Below the pieces are notes generated by a model. That model was given only the letters and a program-made list of their open reading frames with translations. It was not told the origin of the DNA and searched no databases. Of a DNA stretch of 64,000 nucleotides, positions 23,862 to 36,409 are shown in pieces (positions within the stretch are counted from its first letter, which is position 1; each line of letters opens with the position of its first letter). Source of the DNA: Citrus sinensis (Eukaryota > Streptophyta > Magnoliopsida > Sapindales > Rutaceae); the NCBI RefSeq assembly GCF_022201045.2, contig NC_068562.1, forward strand, positions 9,158,001 through 9,222,000. The letters are read 5' to 3'. The translations under genes were made by a program, and so were the position numbers.

Positions 23862-26030
23862 TTAATGCCGGGCAGTGGGGCTTCGTAGACCGCCTAAGCT
23901 TTCTAGGTAAGAAACCCTCTTGCTGGTCACAATGTGAGTAAGTTTTGGACCTTTTGGTGTTGTAAACTTTTCGTCATCTTTCACTGGTTCATCAGCAACC
24001 TCTTCTGGTTCCTTCTTCCCTTCATTCTCAGCTTGATCTGAACCTAAACCCCAACCCATAAAATCCAGTAGTGTCATTCCCTCCACTGAGCTCGGCCTTT
24101 CTGTCTCATCCAAGGGAGTAATTAACCTGTCTGTTGCTGAAAAAGAGGTACACCTCAAAGAATTTCTCATCAGTGCTGCTTGTGATGGATTTTGAGTGGC
24201 AAAATCAGCATAGAGTACATCTTCAATTCGCGACAGGACTGTGAAGGCCAAACTTTCAAGTATTCTTGAATAACTTTCCAGAACCGCCTGCCCAATATCC
24301 TGTTAAAGCCGGGAACAAATCGTTAAATAAGTCCTTAGAACATCACATAATGTATAGCCAATTACTAAAAAGGAAACAAACATATTTACCTTGTTGAATT
24401 GGATTTTGCTGATGTCTAGAGAAGATTGAGGGATTCCAGGGTACCATTGTTTGAGAATGAGTAAGATGGTCTCTGCTCTCTCTTCAAACTGTTCTCTCTT
24501 CTCCAAGCTTACAGCTGAACCCCAAGCTGATTTTCCGTCTTTTTGGTTCATCTTTCTCCTCCAGATCACTATGGAAGCCTCAATTCTGTTCTTTAGGTCC
24601 AAGATTTTGTGCTCTGATGATAAGTCCATTGTCGATAGGAACTGGTCAGGATTAAAGTATTCAACAGTTATACTCCTGTAGATTGCGTCCCCAAGGCTTG
24701 CCCTCCCATTCTAGCAAACAACCATAAAAAACAGTGAGGAAATTGGTCACAGACAAGAATTTGTAAGCAACAGTTTAATTAGGCTTCTTCTTACCTTGGG
24801 CAAAGTTTCTATGTAATTCTCTGGGATCTCCATTTCGGAAAGAACTTGAGCATTTATAGCCATGGCTGCTTTAAGCACTTGGTTTACACAATCCTTCTGG
24901 TACTGCAGGAATTTTCTTGCCATGTCAGACAGACCATTTGGGGGAACTTTAGGCGTAGGCAGCCACCATTTCTCATCACTTCTCTTGGTGTTTCCTTTTT
25001 CTGAGTCAGGTGCATCTTTTGAAACATAATAGAACTCGGATTGGTCCTTAAAATTTTCTAGACACTCCTATATATCAGAGGGGGGGAAAAAAGACATCGT
25101 TAAAGGACATTTTTCTTTTGTGATATCCATTGAACAACAGTCAATTGTATGCAGAAATCAACAATCTGAATGAGAAATGACTATACTTACAACAAGCATT
25201 GCATCAAGCTTCCGCAATGCAGGGATATTCATGTGAAGATCAGTTCTTTGTCGCGTCACCATGATCTTTTCAATCAAACAAACACGAACCTCTCTGTGAA
25301 AATTTGATTCCAGAGAAAAGGAAACAAAGAAATTTTACAAACCAGAGACAGATTAATTAATTGTTACCTCCATATTTGTTCCATCCTTGGATTTCTGCTG
25401 AGAAGGAACAAATTCAACAATGTGATCAGTCACAGATAAAAGCCAATCAATTTCTTTTCTCCATCTTGCCTTTGTCTCAGCTGACATTGGCTCTAAACGC
25501 GCTTGCTCACTGAATACAGAAGCTGCAAGATTTGTAATGGCATTTGACAGTGCCAAAGCAGATGAAACTCCCTTTCCTCCACCAGACATGTCTTCTCCCA
25601 AAAGCAGTTTCGCAAATCTTTCCTTCATTTGTTCCATATCTGTTCAAAGTCACACTCACACAGGTAACACGTTACAAAGATTTTTCATGTCACATTTACA
25701 TAACACAGTGATCATGATCTAATTATTTTAATTACCCTGTTGTAGTCTTTCATGGGTTTGTGCCGTGGCATCATCCTTGGTCAGCGGAGACCTAGGAATC
25801 ATGTTTCGACCAAAAGCACTTCCAATTTGCTGCTTCTCCATGGGGTGATCACTTCTAGGCCCCTGACTTCTATACGTGGGTGGCGCCTCATCAAAAGATG
25901 CTGCATCACCTAATTTACCCGCACTCTCGATGCTCAAACTCTTTGCATGCCTTCCTGTATCATGCAGCCCTTTGAAATGAAACAACCTTGACCTATAATT
26001 CTCTTGTTCTAGCTCCAATGCACGAACCAT
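23862..26030 (-). CDS. ROP guanine nucleotide exchange factor (PRONE domain)
   Basis: Activates plant ROP/RAC GTPases at the plasma membrane by GDP release, setting polar growth. Exons (minus): 25736-26030, 25368-25639, 25191-25265, 24795-25067, 24390-24710, 23862-24299. Phases agree, giving 557 residues. N-terminal variable region 1-98 starts MVRALELEQENYRSRLFHFK. The PRONE domain covers about 99-450, with MKERFAKLLLGEDMSGGGKG, SSALALSNAITNLAASVF, VTRQRTDLHMNIPALRKLDA, DEKWWLPTPKVPP and MDLSSEHKILDLKNRIEASI. The tail ends SKRVSYLESLGGLRSPTARH, a C-terminus I associate with the pollen-type RopGEF8/9/12/13 group, whose tails are autoinhibitory and bound by receptor kinases. The subgroup assignment is from memory. 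The N-terminus resembles RopGEF11-type as well. No lesion seen. Confidence 0.93.
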
Positions 26031-27116
26031 TTTCGATGTTTTCTTCTTTTGTTGTTACCCACACCAAAAGGGTTCCGCACAAACGAACAAGAAACAACAC
26101 CAATGGCAGCTAATTAATGCATGCAAATAATGTTGCAAATTACACTCTGTTATTAATGGAACAAATGAAAGAGAGAAAAAAAAAAAGAAAGAAAGAAAGG
26201 GGGAGAAGATCGGCTTGCAAATGATTTTTCAGAAATGTGTTTTTTGGTTAATGATGTAGTGATTTTGACAAATTTTGAGAAGTTTTTTGTTTTAGTTTTT
26301 TTTTTCTTTTGTGTGCGAGTGTGCGCGTTAAGGGAACGTGGGGTGCATGTTCTACGATATGAGTTGGGTTAAGGAGAATAAACAAAGAAAAAAGGGCAAA
26401 AGTGGAAATATGGTTTCTGTTTTTTATTCCAAAAATGGGGATGTAATACTCAAACCCCCCCCCCTTGTTTGTAATTTCTCAATCGATGATATATTTTCTC
26501 ATTTATTCAAATAGGTCCACAGTTTTTCTTAAATTACCAAATTACCCTTTTACAATATTGATTTTGGCCATCTCAAATTTTTGGCATTTGCTTGATATTA
26601 GAGGGTATTTCAGTCATTTGGATAAGGTTAGCAATTCGTTTGACATAATTGAATATCCTGTGTCCTTATTTGATAAACCAAGAAAATACAGGAACTATGA
26701 TGTTATTTTACCATTTGAAAATTTGAGAATGCGATAAATGGACGGTGGTAGTTTGATTTGGAAAGTCAAAGCAGCAAAAATCCAGGATGGACAGGGAAGC
26801 AATATCATGACTTACTGACTTTCTACCATTTTTCTTTCATATTAACCCATTCTATCTATGGGAGAAGTTAGAATATTGGTTAGTAAGCCGGCTCTTGAAT
26901 CTTGATATAGGGAACATAATTTTTGTGGGAAACAAAATCTAAAATTTAGGTTTTCTAAATTTAATGGTTAAAATTATGATCAATATTTTTATTTTGGGGA
27001 TCATATATAGTCGTTGACATAGATTAATATTTGTCTTATAAATAATTTTTCATAGACAGTTCAATATGATCATGAAAAAAATTTCGATTCATTTATCTCG
27101 TATTTTAATATAATAA
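26031..27116. other. RopGEF promoter and spacer
   Basis: Holds a GAAA-rich microsatellite at about 26166-26200 and an 11-C run ending at 26464. No gene seen. Confidence 0.5.
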
Positions 27117-27315
27117 ATTTAGAGCTTTTCTTGGATCAGGTCTTATATTAAGAGATTTTGTAGTGGTATTATTTACTAACCCAATTTATTCTGTCTTTTT
27201 CTTAAGATTAGTTTTTATTTGTATGTCATTATTCTATATTCTATTAGATTCTCATTTTATAGCTGCCGCGCAACTCCTTATTTACGTGGGAGCTGTAAAT
27301 GTTTTAACCATATTT
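27117..27315 (+). pseudogene. ndhG: Plastid ndhG fragment in the nucleus (NUPT)
   Basis: Conceptual translation of about 27122-27315 gives [40 protein letters not shown] and [20 protein letters not shown]. This follows plastid NdhG (NDH complex subunit 6), whose sequence I recall as [20 protein letters not shown]...[19 protein letters not shown]. Nucleotide match is high in runs such as cgcaactccttatttacgtg. Only about a third of the gene is present, with no start and unrelated sequence on both sides, so it is a decayed nuclear insert of plastid DNA rather than a gene. A mitochondrial route is possible. Confidence 0.85.
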
Positions 27316-27847
27316 ACTTCTCTGTGTATGTCATTAGGGCGTCGATCATGAATGAGGCTGGTAATTCCACCAACACCAAGTACTAGTTACAAGTAAATTC
27401 CGTTTCTCAGTTGACTCAAGGACTTTGTAAAGGAATTGCCTCAGCCCTATTGATTTTGAATACCAACGCCTTAATGAGTAGCTTAATTCTCTGTTGTAAT
27501 TGTTTGACATTATGCTTGCAAGTTGCTAGTTACAAATATTTTGACAAAGTGAGAGATTCCAATTTACCATTCAAATAAAGCCATAATTATATTCGGAATT
27601 GAAGTGTAAGATCTTGCACCCTATGGTGCCCTATAAACCTTTCGCAACTACTATTCCGAGCAGATAGTTCGAGTTTTGGAAGGAAATATGCCACTAGAGA
27701 CCTGAATGGAGGAATAACACAAAATACATAAATAAAGAATCAATGAAACAAAATAAGTCAAATGCAGAAGAAAATCAAATACAAAGCTCGAACAATTTTG
27801 ACACTTTGAAATCCACCTAATGATGTAGCGATCTTCATTATCTTCAG

Positions 27848-28108
27848 TTAGCGAGCTTTAGAGACGCACAAAAACTTCAAATCCCAACAGTGAGAAAAGG
27901 CCAAATCTTCCGGTGAAGGGCAGTCACCAGTAAGCTTTTGGACTTTCGTTTCACTTATACAGACTTTGCGCAGACTTAGTTTTTTCAAAGATTGTGAACT
28001 TATGGATGTATCTGAGGGCTGCTTCAAATCCACTTTACAAAAACGGACCTTCAAAACAGTTACCGATTGAGCAGAAAAAGATTGTCGGAGGTCAAGTGTA
28101 GGTTGCAT
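27848..28108 (-). pseudogene. F-box/LRR protein fragment
   Basis: An 86-residue frame reads VTVLKVRFCKVDLKQPSD, SSQSLKKLSLRKVCISETKV, TGDCPSPEDLAFSHCWDLKF. The spacing SLKKLSLRKV...L..CPxxEDLxxxxCxxLK is typical of the leucine-rich repeats of plant F-box/LRR (FBD-type) proteins, which select substrates for SCF ubiquitin ligases. No F-box or FBD domain was found nearby. An ag acceptor-like site sits just before the frame, but an in-frame stop separates it from the Met. It is best read as an orphan exon of a dead family member. Confidence 0.6.
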
Positions 28109-29399
28109 TTCTCAATCCTGTCTGTTAAAACAACCAATGCCATCAATTTTAAGCCACAAAATATAAATTTATTGCCACGTTGGGCAAACTCCTTTTTCAG
28201 CTAAAATCAAGTTTGCCCGATCTCATCTCTTTTTCAGCTAAAGTTGGATATCAATGAGGGTCCATTGATGGACCTATCAATGTTATCATTACCCTTACAC
28301 TTGAGAAAGCACGATTAGTCAAGCTCAAGCATACCATTTCTCTATATATTTTTTTAATTAAGTATCAATTTAATTCATATATTTTAAAAGTTGTCTCAAA
28401 ACATTTTTACCGTTAAATATGTCATGCTTTTATCTTTTTTTTTTTTTACTATTACAACAATAATAACTTGCTAGAATCTTGAGAAAATTAATTAATATAA
28501 AAGTAAATTAGTAAGTTGATCAATAATTATCAATATAAAAGAACTAGTATTTTTCCATCTCCTATAACAGTCTTTTTGATACTTATTTATAAATTAATTA
28601 ATACCAATCAACTTAAAATTCCAGGTAATATCTTGCAGTCTTACTAAAAATTGTCTATAAAAAATTTTAATTACCAAACTAACCCTAATAATAATAATAA
28701 ATTTATTTTAAATTTAGTGTTCAATAATAGAAAATTTATTTAATCTTTAATTTAATAAATTAACCTTTTTTTGTTAATGTCATTAAGCATAATAAGCATA
28801 TTGTTGCCAATGTATTATTATAAACGTATAGAAAAATAAGGACAAGAATATTATACATTTAATTGTAGTAGTATCTCTAGACATTTTTCAAAATATAAAG
28901 AATTATACAATATTTTTAGGATCTTGAGTTAATAAGTTTCTAAAAAAAAACTTTTTGGGTATCAGAAAACGACGCCGTAGTGCTTGTACAGTAAGAGAGT
29001 ATGCGTGGGAATATCGCTTTCTTCCGCTCGGAGCACAGAAAGCACCACCGTCCATCAACCAATCCAAAAATCTCCAAAAATATAGGACACAAAGAGAACG
29101 GAACATGTTAAATTTGGTAATAAATTGAGTCCCTGAAGTATTTCAATTTTTCAAGGAATGCCACAATTTTAAAATTTGTATCAAAAGGATCCACATTTAC
29201 CAAAGTTAAATGGGTAAAGAGTTGAGTTAGGGTCCTATTTGATGCAAAATAAAAAAACTATGCTCTTAATTAGGAAATCATAAAAAAAAAAAGGCAACAC
29301 AACGCTTCAATTGATTATCACCATCCTTTAAGAGAATCCAACAAAACCCATTAACCTTGAGGAAAATCCAACGTGGGTTCATTTTGTGATTTCAGTTGA
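28109..29399. other. Spacer before HPR2 array
   Basis: AT-rich, with one more GC-rich island at about 28970-29060 containing aaaacgacgccgtag. A 67-residue minus-strand frame there matches nothing I know. The last 100 bp is the leader of the first HPR2 gene. Confidence 0.45.
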
Positions 29400-32146
29400 A
29401 TGGAGTCAATCGGTGTCTTGATGGCCTGTCCCATGAACACGTACTTAGAGCAGGAACTCGAGAGAAGATTCAATCTTTTCAAGTTCTGGACGGTTTCAGA
29501 CAAAACCCAGTTCCTAAAAGCACAACAAAACAACATACGTGCGGTTGTCGGGAACGCGACGGCCGGTGCTGACGCTGAACTGATTGATGCTTTACCTAAG
29601 CTTGAGATTGTATCGAGTTTTAGTGTGGGATTGGACAAGGTTGACGTGGCCAAGTGCAAAGAAAAGGGCGTTAGAGTTACTAACACCCCTGATGTGTTGA
29701 CTGATGACGTGGCCGATTTGGCCATTGGGTTGATGTTGGCTGTGTTGAGGAGGTTGTGTGAGAGCGATAGGTATGTCAGAAGTGGGAAGTGGAAGAAGGG
29801 GGATTATAAGCTGACCACTAAGGTTCGTGTATATTTTGTTCACTGATTGTAAAAATATGTGGTTGTTGTTGTTGTTTTGTGTATGTATATATATATATTT
29901 TGGGTGCCTGCGTGTTGGATTTCCATGAATTGGTGGTTGAAATTGCCTGACTATTGGTCTAACAATTTGTGTCTCTTTGATGCTGCTGGATGAAAAAACA
30001 TTTATCACTCACCGTTTAAAATTTCTGCAGTCTGAAAGTTAGTACCATAAATTTTGTGTGTTAGATTGTGTACCTATGTAGATTTTGACTAAATAGCTTG
30101 ACAAAATTTGTTTGGAAGACTTGCAAATTTGAGACGATGGTGGTGTTTATATCGTGATGAGATAGTGGTGTTGATTTCAGTTTTTAAGCACTAATTTGTA
30201 TCAGAATGTTTTGCTTAGTTGTTTCTCTTATTTTTTCCCCTTCTTTAGAGTTGATTTGTGTGATTTATGTTGTATTTTCGGTGAAGGGTTGGTTTTTCAT
30301 TAAGTGATGTTATCCTTTAAGATGGAGTTCTTCTATTCTCATACTCCACTTGTACACTCAAATGGTTTACTCGTTTGCAGAGGGTACAAAACCTCAGTGG
30401 TGGATCTGACACTGGGCTCTACCATTGTGTGTGATTAACATTTTGGGTATAGCCATGGACTGTGAGAATACTAATGTATATGGTACTTGAGAAATAGCTT
30501 GAGACTTTAATTGTTATACCCAGAAAAGTGAAAGAACTTAATGGGATTTCCTTGGGTACTAATTGAGAAAGTTTCCGTTTTATATTGTTTATGGGTTCTG
30601 TTTTTTTGAATGTTACTGATGTTAAGGCTTTATTTGAAACATTGCACGTACTTTTGTTTTGAGGATCCATGTATTTTATGTTATGCATGTGAAAGCAGCT
30701 CTAGGGAAGGGGAATTGTCTTATGGATGTACTTGAGGGTTTAGACTTGCCATGCGTAGTACAGACCTACTGATTGTTTTTTATTTTTGATTGGGTATCTG
30801 AATTGAGGGTGATATTTGCCGAATGAGTATTACTCTGGCTACTAAGCAGCTGGTGTTGGAAAGTTTAGATATGTTTGTTTTGAGTTAAGCTAGGACTAAG
30901 ACATGGAGTTAAGATTTGTATGAATTTGATTGTTATAGCTACAGGGAAACCGAGAAAAAGCGTGTTTCTTATGATTATGGGAGTTATTAGAATTTTTTCG
31001 GCCATTGTTTTATATGTACTTTTACCTTGACCATTACAGGACTTTGCACTTCATGTGTGCAAGGCTGTCTTTGCTCCAATTAACTTCTATCAGCTTCCTG
31101 ATTTGATGAATTAAGAGGTCAACTCATGTTCAGCGAGAGCAGTTTTGCTTGTCAACTATGTGATAAACTTGGTGCTTAATAAATCTTCATTGTCATGCTG
31201 GACTGTAGCGCCGTCGCCCCCCCCTCCCCCCCCCTCCCACCCCACACCATAAAAAATAGATCATGTATTGCCTTGTCTTCATTTCCTTTCCCCTTGAGAA
31301 ATCCCTCCTCTCTGCCATATCAATGAAAGCCTAATTGTTTTCATGAATGTATGAATAAAGACAATATTCAGTGCGTAATTAGGTTCTCATCTTTTTATTT
31401 TTATTACTTCATATCAGTTTATCTGCTGAATACCTAGTATGATTAAGAGCACTGGGGGGAGTTTCATATCTGCATGTTATTTGGCCTTTAATTGTTTTGT
31501 GATTTGTGATGCTTTTCTGAATACGTCAGATTTCTCTGGATTAATGACCACCACCTATGAGTTCTGTGTCATTGTTTTGCCTCTTGAATTTCATTAATAG
31601 CAATTTATTGTTTTTTATTTCTTTTAGTTCACTGGAAAAACAGTTGGCATTATTGGGCTAGGAAGAATTGGCATGGCAGTTGCTAAGAGAGCTGAAGCAT
31701 TTAGCTGCCCAATCAACTACTACTCTAGAACAGAGAAACCAAATTTGAAATACAAATACTACCCTAGTGTAGTTGAGTTGGCCTCCAACTGTCACATTCT
31801 GGTCGTTGCATGCCCACTAACGGAAGAGACCCGCCATATCATTAATCGTGAAGTCATTGATGCTTTGGGACCAAAAGGTGTTCTCATCAACATTGGGAGG
31901 GGTCCTCACGTGGATGAACGTGAACTGTTGTCTGCACTGGTTGAAGGCCGTTTAGGCGGAGCTGGGCTCGATGTGTTTGAAAATGAGCCTCATGTACCTG
32001 AGGAGCTCTTTGGTCTAGAAAATGTGGTCCTTATGCCACATGTAGGAAGTGGCACAGTGGAAACCCGCAAAACCATGGCTGACCTTGTACTTGGGAATTT
32101 GGAAGCTCATTTTCTGAACAAACCGCTGCTTACTCCAGTAGTTTGA
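29400..32146 (+). CDS. HPR2: Hydroxypyruvate/hydroxyphenylpyruvate reductase, copy A
   Basis: D-isomer-specific 2-hydroxyacid dehydrogenase. HPR2 reduces hydroxypyruvate or glyoxylate in the cytosol (photorespiratory bypass), and relatives reduce 4-hydroxyphenylpyruvate. Exons 29400-29822 and 31628-32146 give 313 residues, the standard length. N-terminal [20 protein letters not shown] and [23 protein letters not shown](P) loop GLGRIG at 151-156; SRTEK after strand beta-2, favouring NADPH. Catalytic Arg232 (INIGRG), Glu261 (FENEP) and His279 (MPHVG) are all present and fall at the positions I recall for characterised HPPR. It ends LLTPVV. It is the first of four tandem copies with the same intron position; this intron is the longest (1.8 kb) and holds an extreme C-tract. 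No lesion seen. Confidence 0.93.
31214..31243. repeat. C-rich tract, G-quadruplex potential on minus strand
   Basis: Within HPR2-A intron 1 runs of C8, C9, C3 and C4 are separated by single bases. The minus strand thus has four G-runs of at least 3 with one-base loops, a classic G4 pattern in otherwise AT-rich DNA. Confidence 0.7.
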
Positions 32147-32884
32147 TTGTTTCATGAAAGATGCAAGTTTAAGACCGATTGAAGGCTCCATCCTGCTGCT
32201 GCTACTTAAGTATGTTTTATCTAAAGAACATTGTTTTAAGGCCCTGGTACAATTTGTCCCGAAGCCTTAGCCAATTACTTTAAGATCTTCAGCAACATGT
32301 TTTAATTAAATTCTTAAATTGCAGCAGTTGCATATGATGTTGATTTGACATCACGGATACTTCTAAAATGATTGATGTTAGTTGTACTATTGAACTAAGT
32401 AGTTGTGAGTAGAATTAGTTAAATATTATTTATTAAAAAAAGTTAAATATTTGATAAAATTTATTGTGGCATGAAATAATTTTAGTAAAAATTATTTTTA
32501 AAAAAAATTTCAAACACTAAAATTAATTTTAACTTTTTAAAAACACTTTTAACCTCATAAAACTAATCTCAAATGGACACAAAATAAGCTCAGAATCTAA
32601 CCTTAATGGTCAGGAGGTATGGTTAATCCGGAGATAAAAGGATGGAAAAAAACAACTCAAGGATATGCAGTCGTGATTAGTGAAGATATACACTAAGCTA
32701 AAAAAGTAGTAATCTTATCTACCAACTTTTTCTTGTTTCGGAGTGTGAATTTTAAAGAACTATAGGGTTAAATCAACCTTCTTTCCTCTCCAAAAATATT
32801 GATTTGCAACAATCAGCAGAGAAGATGTTTACACATCAACTACCAATCTACCAAAACAATAAAGTGAAAAATTGAAGGAACAAA

Positions 32885-34021
32885 ATGGATTCTAAAGGTG
32901 TTCTTATGACCTCTCCCATGAACACATACCTTGAAGAAAAACTCAAGAAGCACTTCAAGCTCTTCAAGTTATGGACCTTTGAGGACAAAAGAAAGTTTTT
33001 CAATGATTATAACGACTTCATCCGAGCTGTGGCATGCAACAGCGGTCGGTGCAGATGCAGAACTGATAGATTCATTGCCTAAACTGGAGATTGTGGCTAC
33101 TTGCAGCGCGGGGTTGGACAAGATTGATTTGGTTAAGTGCAAGGAGAAGGGAATTCAGGTCACCAACACCCCTGATGTGTTGACAGATGATGTAGCTGAT
33201 GCAGCCATTGGGTTGATGCTTGCAGTGTTGAGAAGGTTGCGAGTGTGACTGGTTTGTGAGGAGTGAAGATGGAGAAATGGGATATAAGTTGACTACTAAG
33301 GTGTGTGGCCTTCTTTCTTGATTAATTACCTGTCTTTGGGTACATTTTCTCCTGGGTTTGCAATTCAAATGTACAGATGGTAAATGCTGAGAGTGTGTGT
33401 GTATATATATATACACTTCTTATCAGATTAGATTCAAACTCCAAGACAACCATAACAATGTAATTGTTATATAATTGTTATATAACAGCCTGCTCTTCTT
33501 TTACTTTCTTTTAGATTTCTGGAAGATCAGTAGGCATCATTGGTTTAGGAAGAATAGGCATGGCAGTTGCAAAGAGAGCTGAAGCATTTGGCTGCTTCAT
33601 CAGTTACCGTTCCGGAGCAGAAATACCAAACACCAAATACAAGTCTTCTTGAACTGGCTTCAAACTGCAAAATCTGGTTGTTTCTTGTCCCTTAAACGAT
33701 GAAACTTACCAAATCATCGACCCCTTAATCATCAATGCACTGGGTCCAAAGGGTTTTCTCATCAACATCGGAAGAGGAGCTCTTGTCGATGAATCTGAAT
33801 TGGTCTCTGCATTGCTTGAAGAAGGACTAGCTGGTGCTGGACTTGATGTATTTGAACATGAGCCACAAGTACCTGAGGAGCTTTTTGGCCTCGAAAATGT
33901 AGTGCTTTTGCCTCATGCAGCAAGCGGCACTGAGGAAAGTCGCAAAGCCACGGCTGATATTGTGATTGAGAACTTGGAGGCATGCTTTCTGAATAAACCA
34001 TTGTTGACTCCTGTAGTATGA
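32885..34021 (+). pseudogene. HPR2-like pseudogene, copy B
   Basis: Second member of the array. Exon 1 (32885-33300) and exon 2 (33515-34021) keep the family splice sites and much of the protein: [92 protein letters not shown]. The frame breaks near 33040 (before GADAELID), near 33235 (around RRL.CECDW) and again near 33640-33680, where a stop follows KYKSS and a second shift restores [10 protein letters not shown]. At least three or four independent lesions mean it cannot make a normal enzyme. The catalytic Arg, Glu and His codons survive, so decay is recent relative to duplication. Confidence 0.9.
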
Positions 34022-34340
34022 TTGCAACTTTTGGAGTGCATTCGGGAATATATTTGGAGCAAGCACTTCTTAAATAAAGCTGTATGAATTGATATTGTTA
34101 ATTGAACACTCCAGTACAAAACCCTCATTCCCCTCTCCTCTTGCAGATTGTCTTATCTGCAAATTTGCTAGTTACTGTGACTTATTTTCTCCTATTTTTG
34201 CCGCTAAGAGATAAATGAAACTTTCACAACAAGACAAGCAAACCATGCAGAATAATACAAAACAAGAGACACATGTCCTCTTCCACCGCTTAAAACTCCT
34301 CTGAGAATCAGCTTCAATCTTCACTCTCACAAAAGCAATA

Positions 34341-34523
34341 ACATCAGTGTCCTTATGGTCTGCCCATTATCAAATTATCTTGAACAAGAAATCGAAAAAA
34401 GCTTCAAGGTGTCCTTATGGACAACAACATGGACAACAACAGCAACAACATCATTGTCCTTATGGTCTGCCCAGTATCAAATTATCTTGAACAAGAAATT
34501 GAAAAAAGCTTCAAGGTGTTCAA
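34341..34523. repeat. 106-bp tandem duplication over the start of HPR2 copy C
   Basis: The segment tccttatggtctgccca...cgaaaaaagcttcaaggtgt occurs at about 34350-34414 and again at 34456-34520 (period 106). The first copy lies upstream in another frame relative to the intact one. A short acaacaacatgg repeat sits between them. Confidence 0.85.
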
Positions 34524-35681
34524 GTTATGGCACTTTGAAGACAAGGAACAGTTCATCAACACTCATAAAGATTCCATTCAAGCTGTCGTTGGTAGTGCTG
34601 CAGCTGGGGCAGATGCAGAACTGATTGAATCCTTACCTAAACTAGAGATTGTGGCGACTTGCAGTGTAGGTTTGGACAAAATTGACTTGGCTAGGTGTAA
34701 AGAGAAGGGTATTAGAGTTGCTAACACTCCTGATGTGTTGACTGATGATGTAGCAGACTTAGCCATCGGGTTGATATTGGCTGTGTTGAGGAGGATTTGT
34801 GAGAGTGATAGATATGTCAGAAGTGGGGAGTGGAAGAAGGGAGAGTTCAAGTTGACTACTAAGGTTTTTAGTTTCTGTTTCTTTATTAGCATTTGAAATA
34901 TATCATTGAAGGTTGAGTGTGTCTCATTTTATTTGTTAACATGAATGAGTGAATTTCAGAAAAAATTTAACTGCCGATCTGTATAAGTGTTTGTGCTAAG
35001 TCAAATATTGTAATCTCGTTGTGCAGCTTTTTTCCAACTTTGAATAAGCTTCTATGAAGCTCTAGTACACATAGTTCTCTAATTGGGGTTCTTGTCATCC
35101 GTTCCAATTTGCTTCCTATCTATTTTTTACACTAATTCTTTCTTTTGCCTGCATATGATCAGTTCACTGGAAAATCAGTTGGCATTCTTGGGATGGGCAG
35201 AATAGGCACGGCAATTGCCAAGAGAGCAGAAGCATTTGACTGCATTATCGGCTACAACTCCAGAACTGAGAAACCAAACTTAAACTACAAATACTATCCA
35301 AACCTCATTGACTTGGCTTCAAACTGCCAGATCCTGGTTGTTGCATGTTCCTTAACAGAAGAAACTCAACACATCGTAAATCGACAAGTCATTAATGCAT
35401 TAGGCCCAAAAGGTGTGCTTATCAACATTGGCAGAGGCCTTCTGGTTGATGAACATGAGCTGGTGTCTGCATTGCTTCAAGGAAGATTAGGTGGCGCTGG
35501 ACTTGATGTGTTTGAACATGAGCCTGATGTGCCTGAAGAGCTTATTGGCCTTGAAAATGTAGTGCTGTTGCCTCATGTAGCCAGTGCAACAGTAGAAACT
35601 CGCAAGGCCATGGCTGATCTTGTTGTTGGAAACTTGCAGGCTCACTTTGGGAAGAAACCATTATTAACGCCGGTGGTTTGA
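34417..35681 (+). CDS. HPR2: Hydroxypyruvate/hydroxyphenylpyruvate reductase, copy C
   Basis: Exons 34417-34863 and 35163-35681; 321 residues. Same activity family as copy A. The nucleotide loop reads GMGRIG rather than [31 protein letters not shown] and LPHVASAT carry the catalytic Arg, Glu and His. The intron is short (299 bp). The N-terminus is odd: a 106-bp tandem duplication of the start region places [20 protein letters not shown] before the conserved [19 protein letters not shown]. The usual family start (M.SIGVLM.CP) is gone; translation may begin at 34417, 34429 or the Met in VLMVCP (34462). I give the longest form. Otherwise intact. It differs from A and D in substrate-loop residues, so substrate preference may differ. 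Confidence 0.88.
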
Positions 35682-36409
35682 TAATATTACATGAAACATC
35701 CTGCAAGCTTAATCTTGTTATCATTTTATGCTTTCATGAACTTTAATGATTTATATTATTGAATGTGTCATTATCAAATTGAGTAGGCGACTGCATAGGC
35801 TTTCTTTCTTCAATCAAATGTGAATCATTAAAAATAATAGGTCTTAACAAGGGAAAATTTTAGAAGATCTTAGAATTTTTCCAAAAGACATTATACGTTT
35901 AGGCATAGCCATCTGTTATTGGGTTATTTATGGAACAGCCGAAATGGTTGGTAAACCATAAGCATTGACTTATAAGAATTCAATGCTTATCCCGTTAAAT
36001 TTTTGAGTGCTCTCGTTAAATTTTTATCTATGTGTTATGTGTACCTCTCAATTAATTATGTAAGAGTAAATAAATGTACGATAAGAATTCAATAAATGAG
36101 AGAATATACTTAAAGAAACAATAATTTTTACTTATTTTGTAACTAAGATTTAAGAAACCTTTTAAATCTTATCCCGCAACTTTTACTTGCCTGTACTTAT
36201 TATAATACTCATTATAATAGACAGTGCCAAAATCTCATCCTAAATGTTTTTTTAATTCTCACAAGGGGTATTTAACTGTCACAATTCAAGCATGTGCACA
36301 ACTAATTGTATTTACACCTAAGGTTAAGGATCTGTCTGTAATTTTCCCTCCATTTTGCCTTCACGACTCCTATTTCAAGGGAAATTCAAACGGAAAAATC
36401 ACTGGAAAA

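Noticed and set aside
26454-26464. C11 run as a regulatory element
   Set aside because: A plain mononucleotide run with no other G/C-runs close enough to form a quadruplex.
28903-29106. 67-codon minus-strand frame in a GC-rich island
   Set aside because: No recognised domain, no splice partners and no conserved start context.
36224-36409. N-terminal extension of HPR2 copy D from an upstream Met
   Set aside because: The family starts at MEKIGVLM; the extra 62 residues match nothing and are AT-rich leader sequence.
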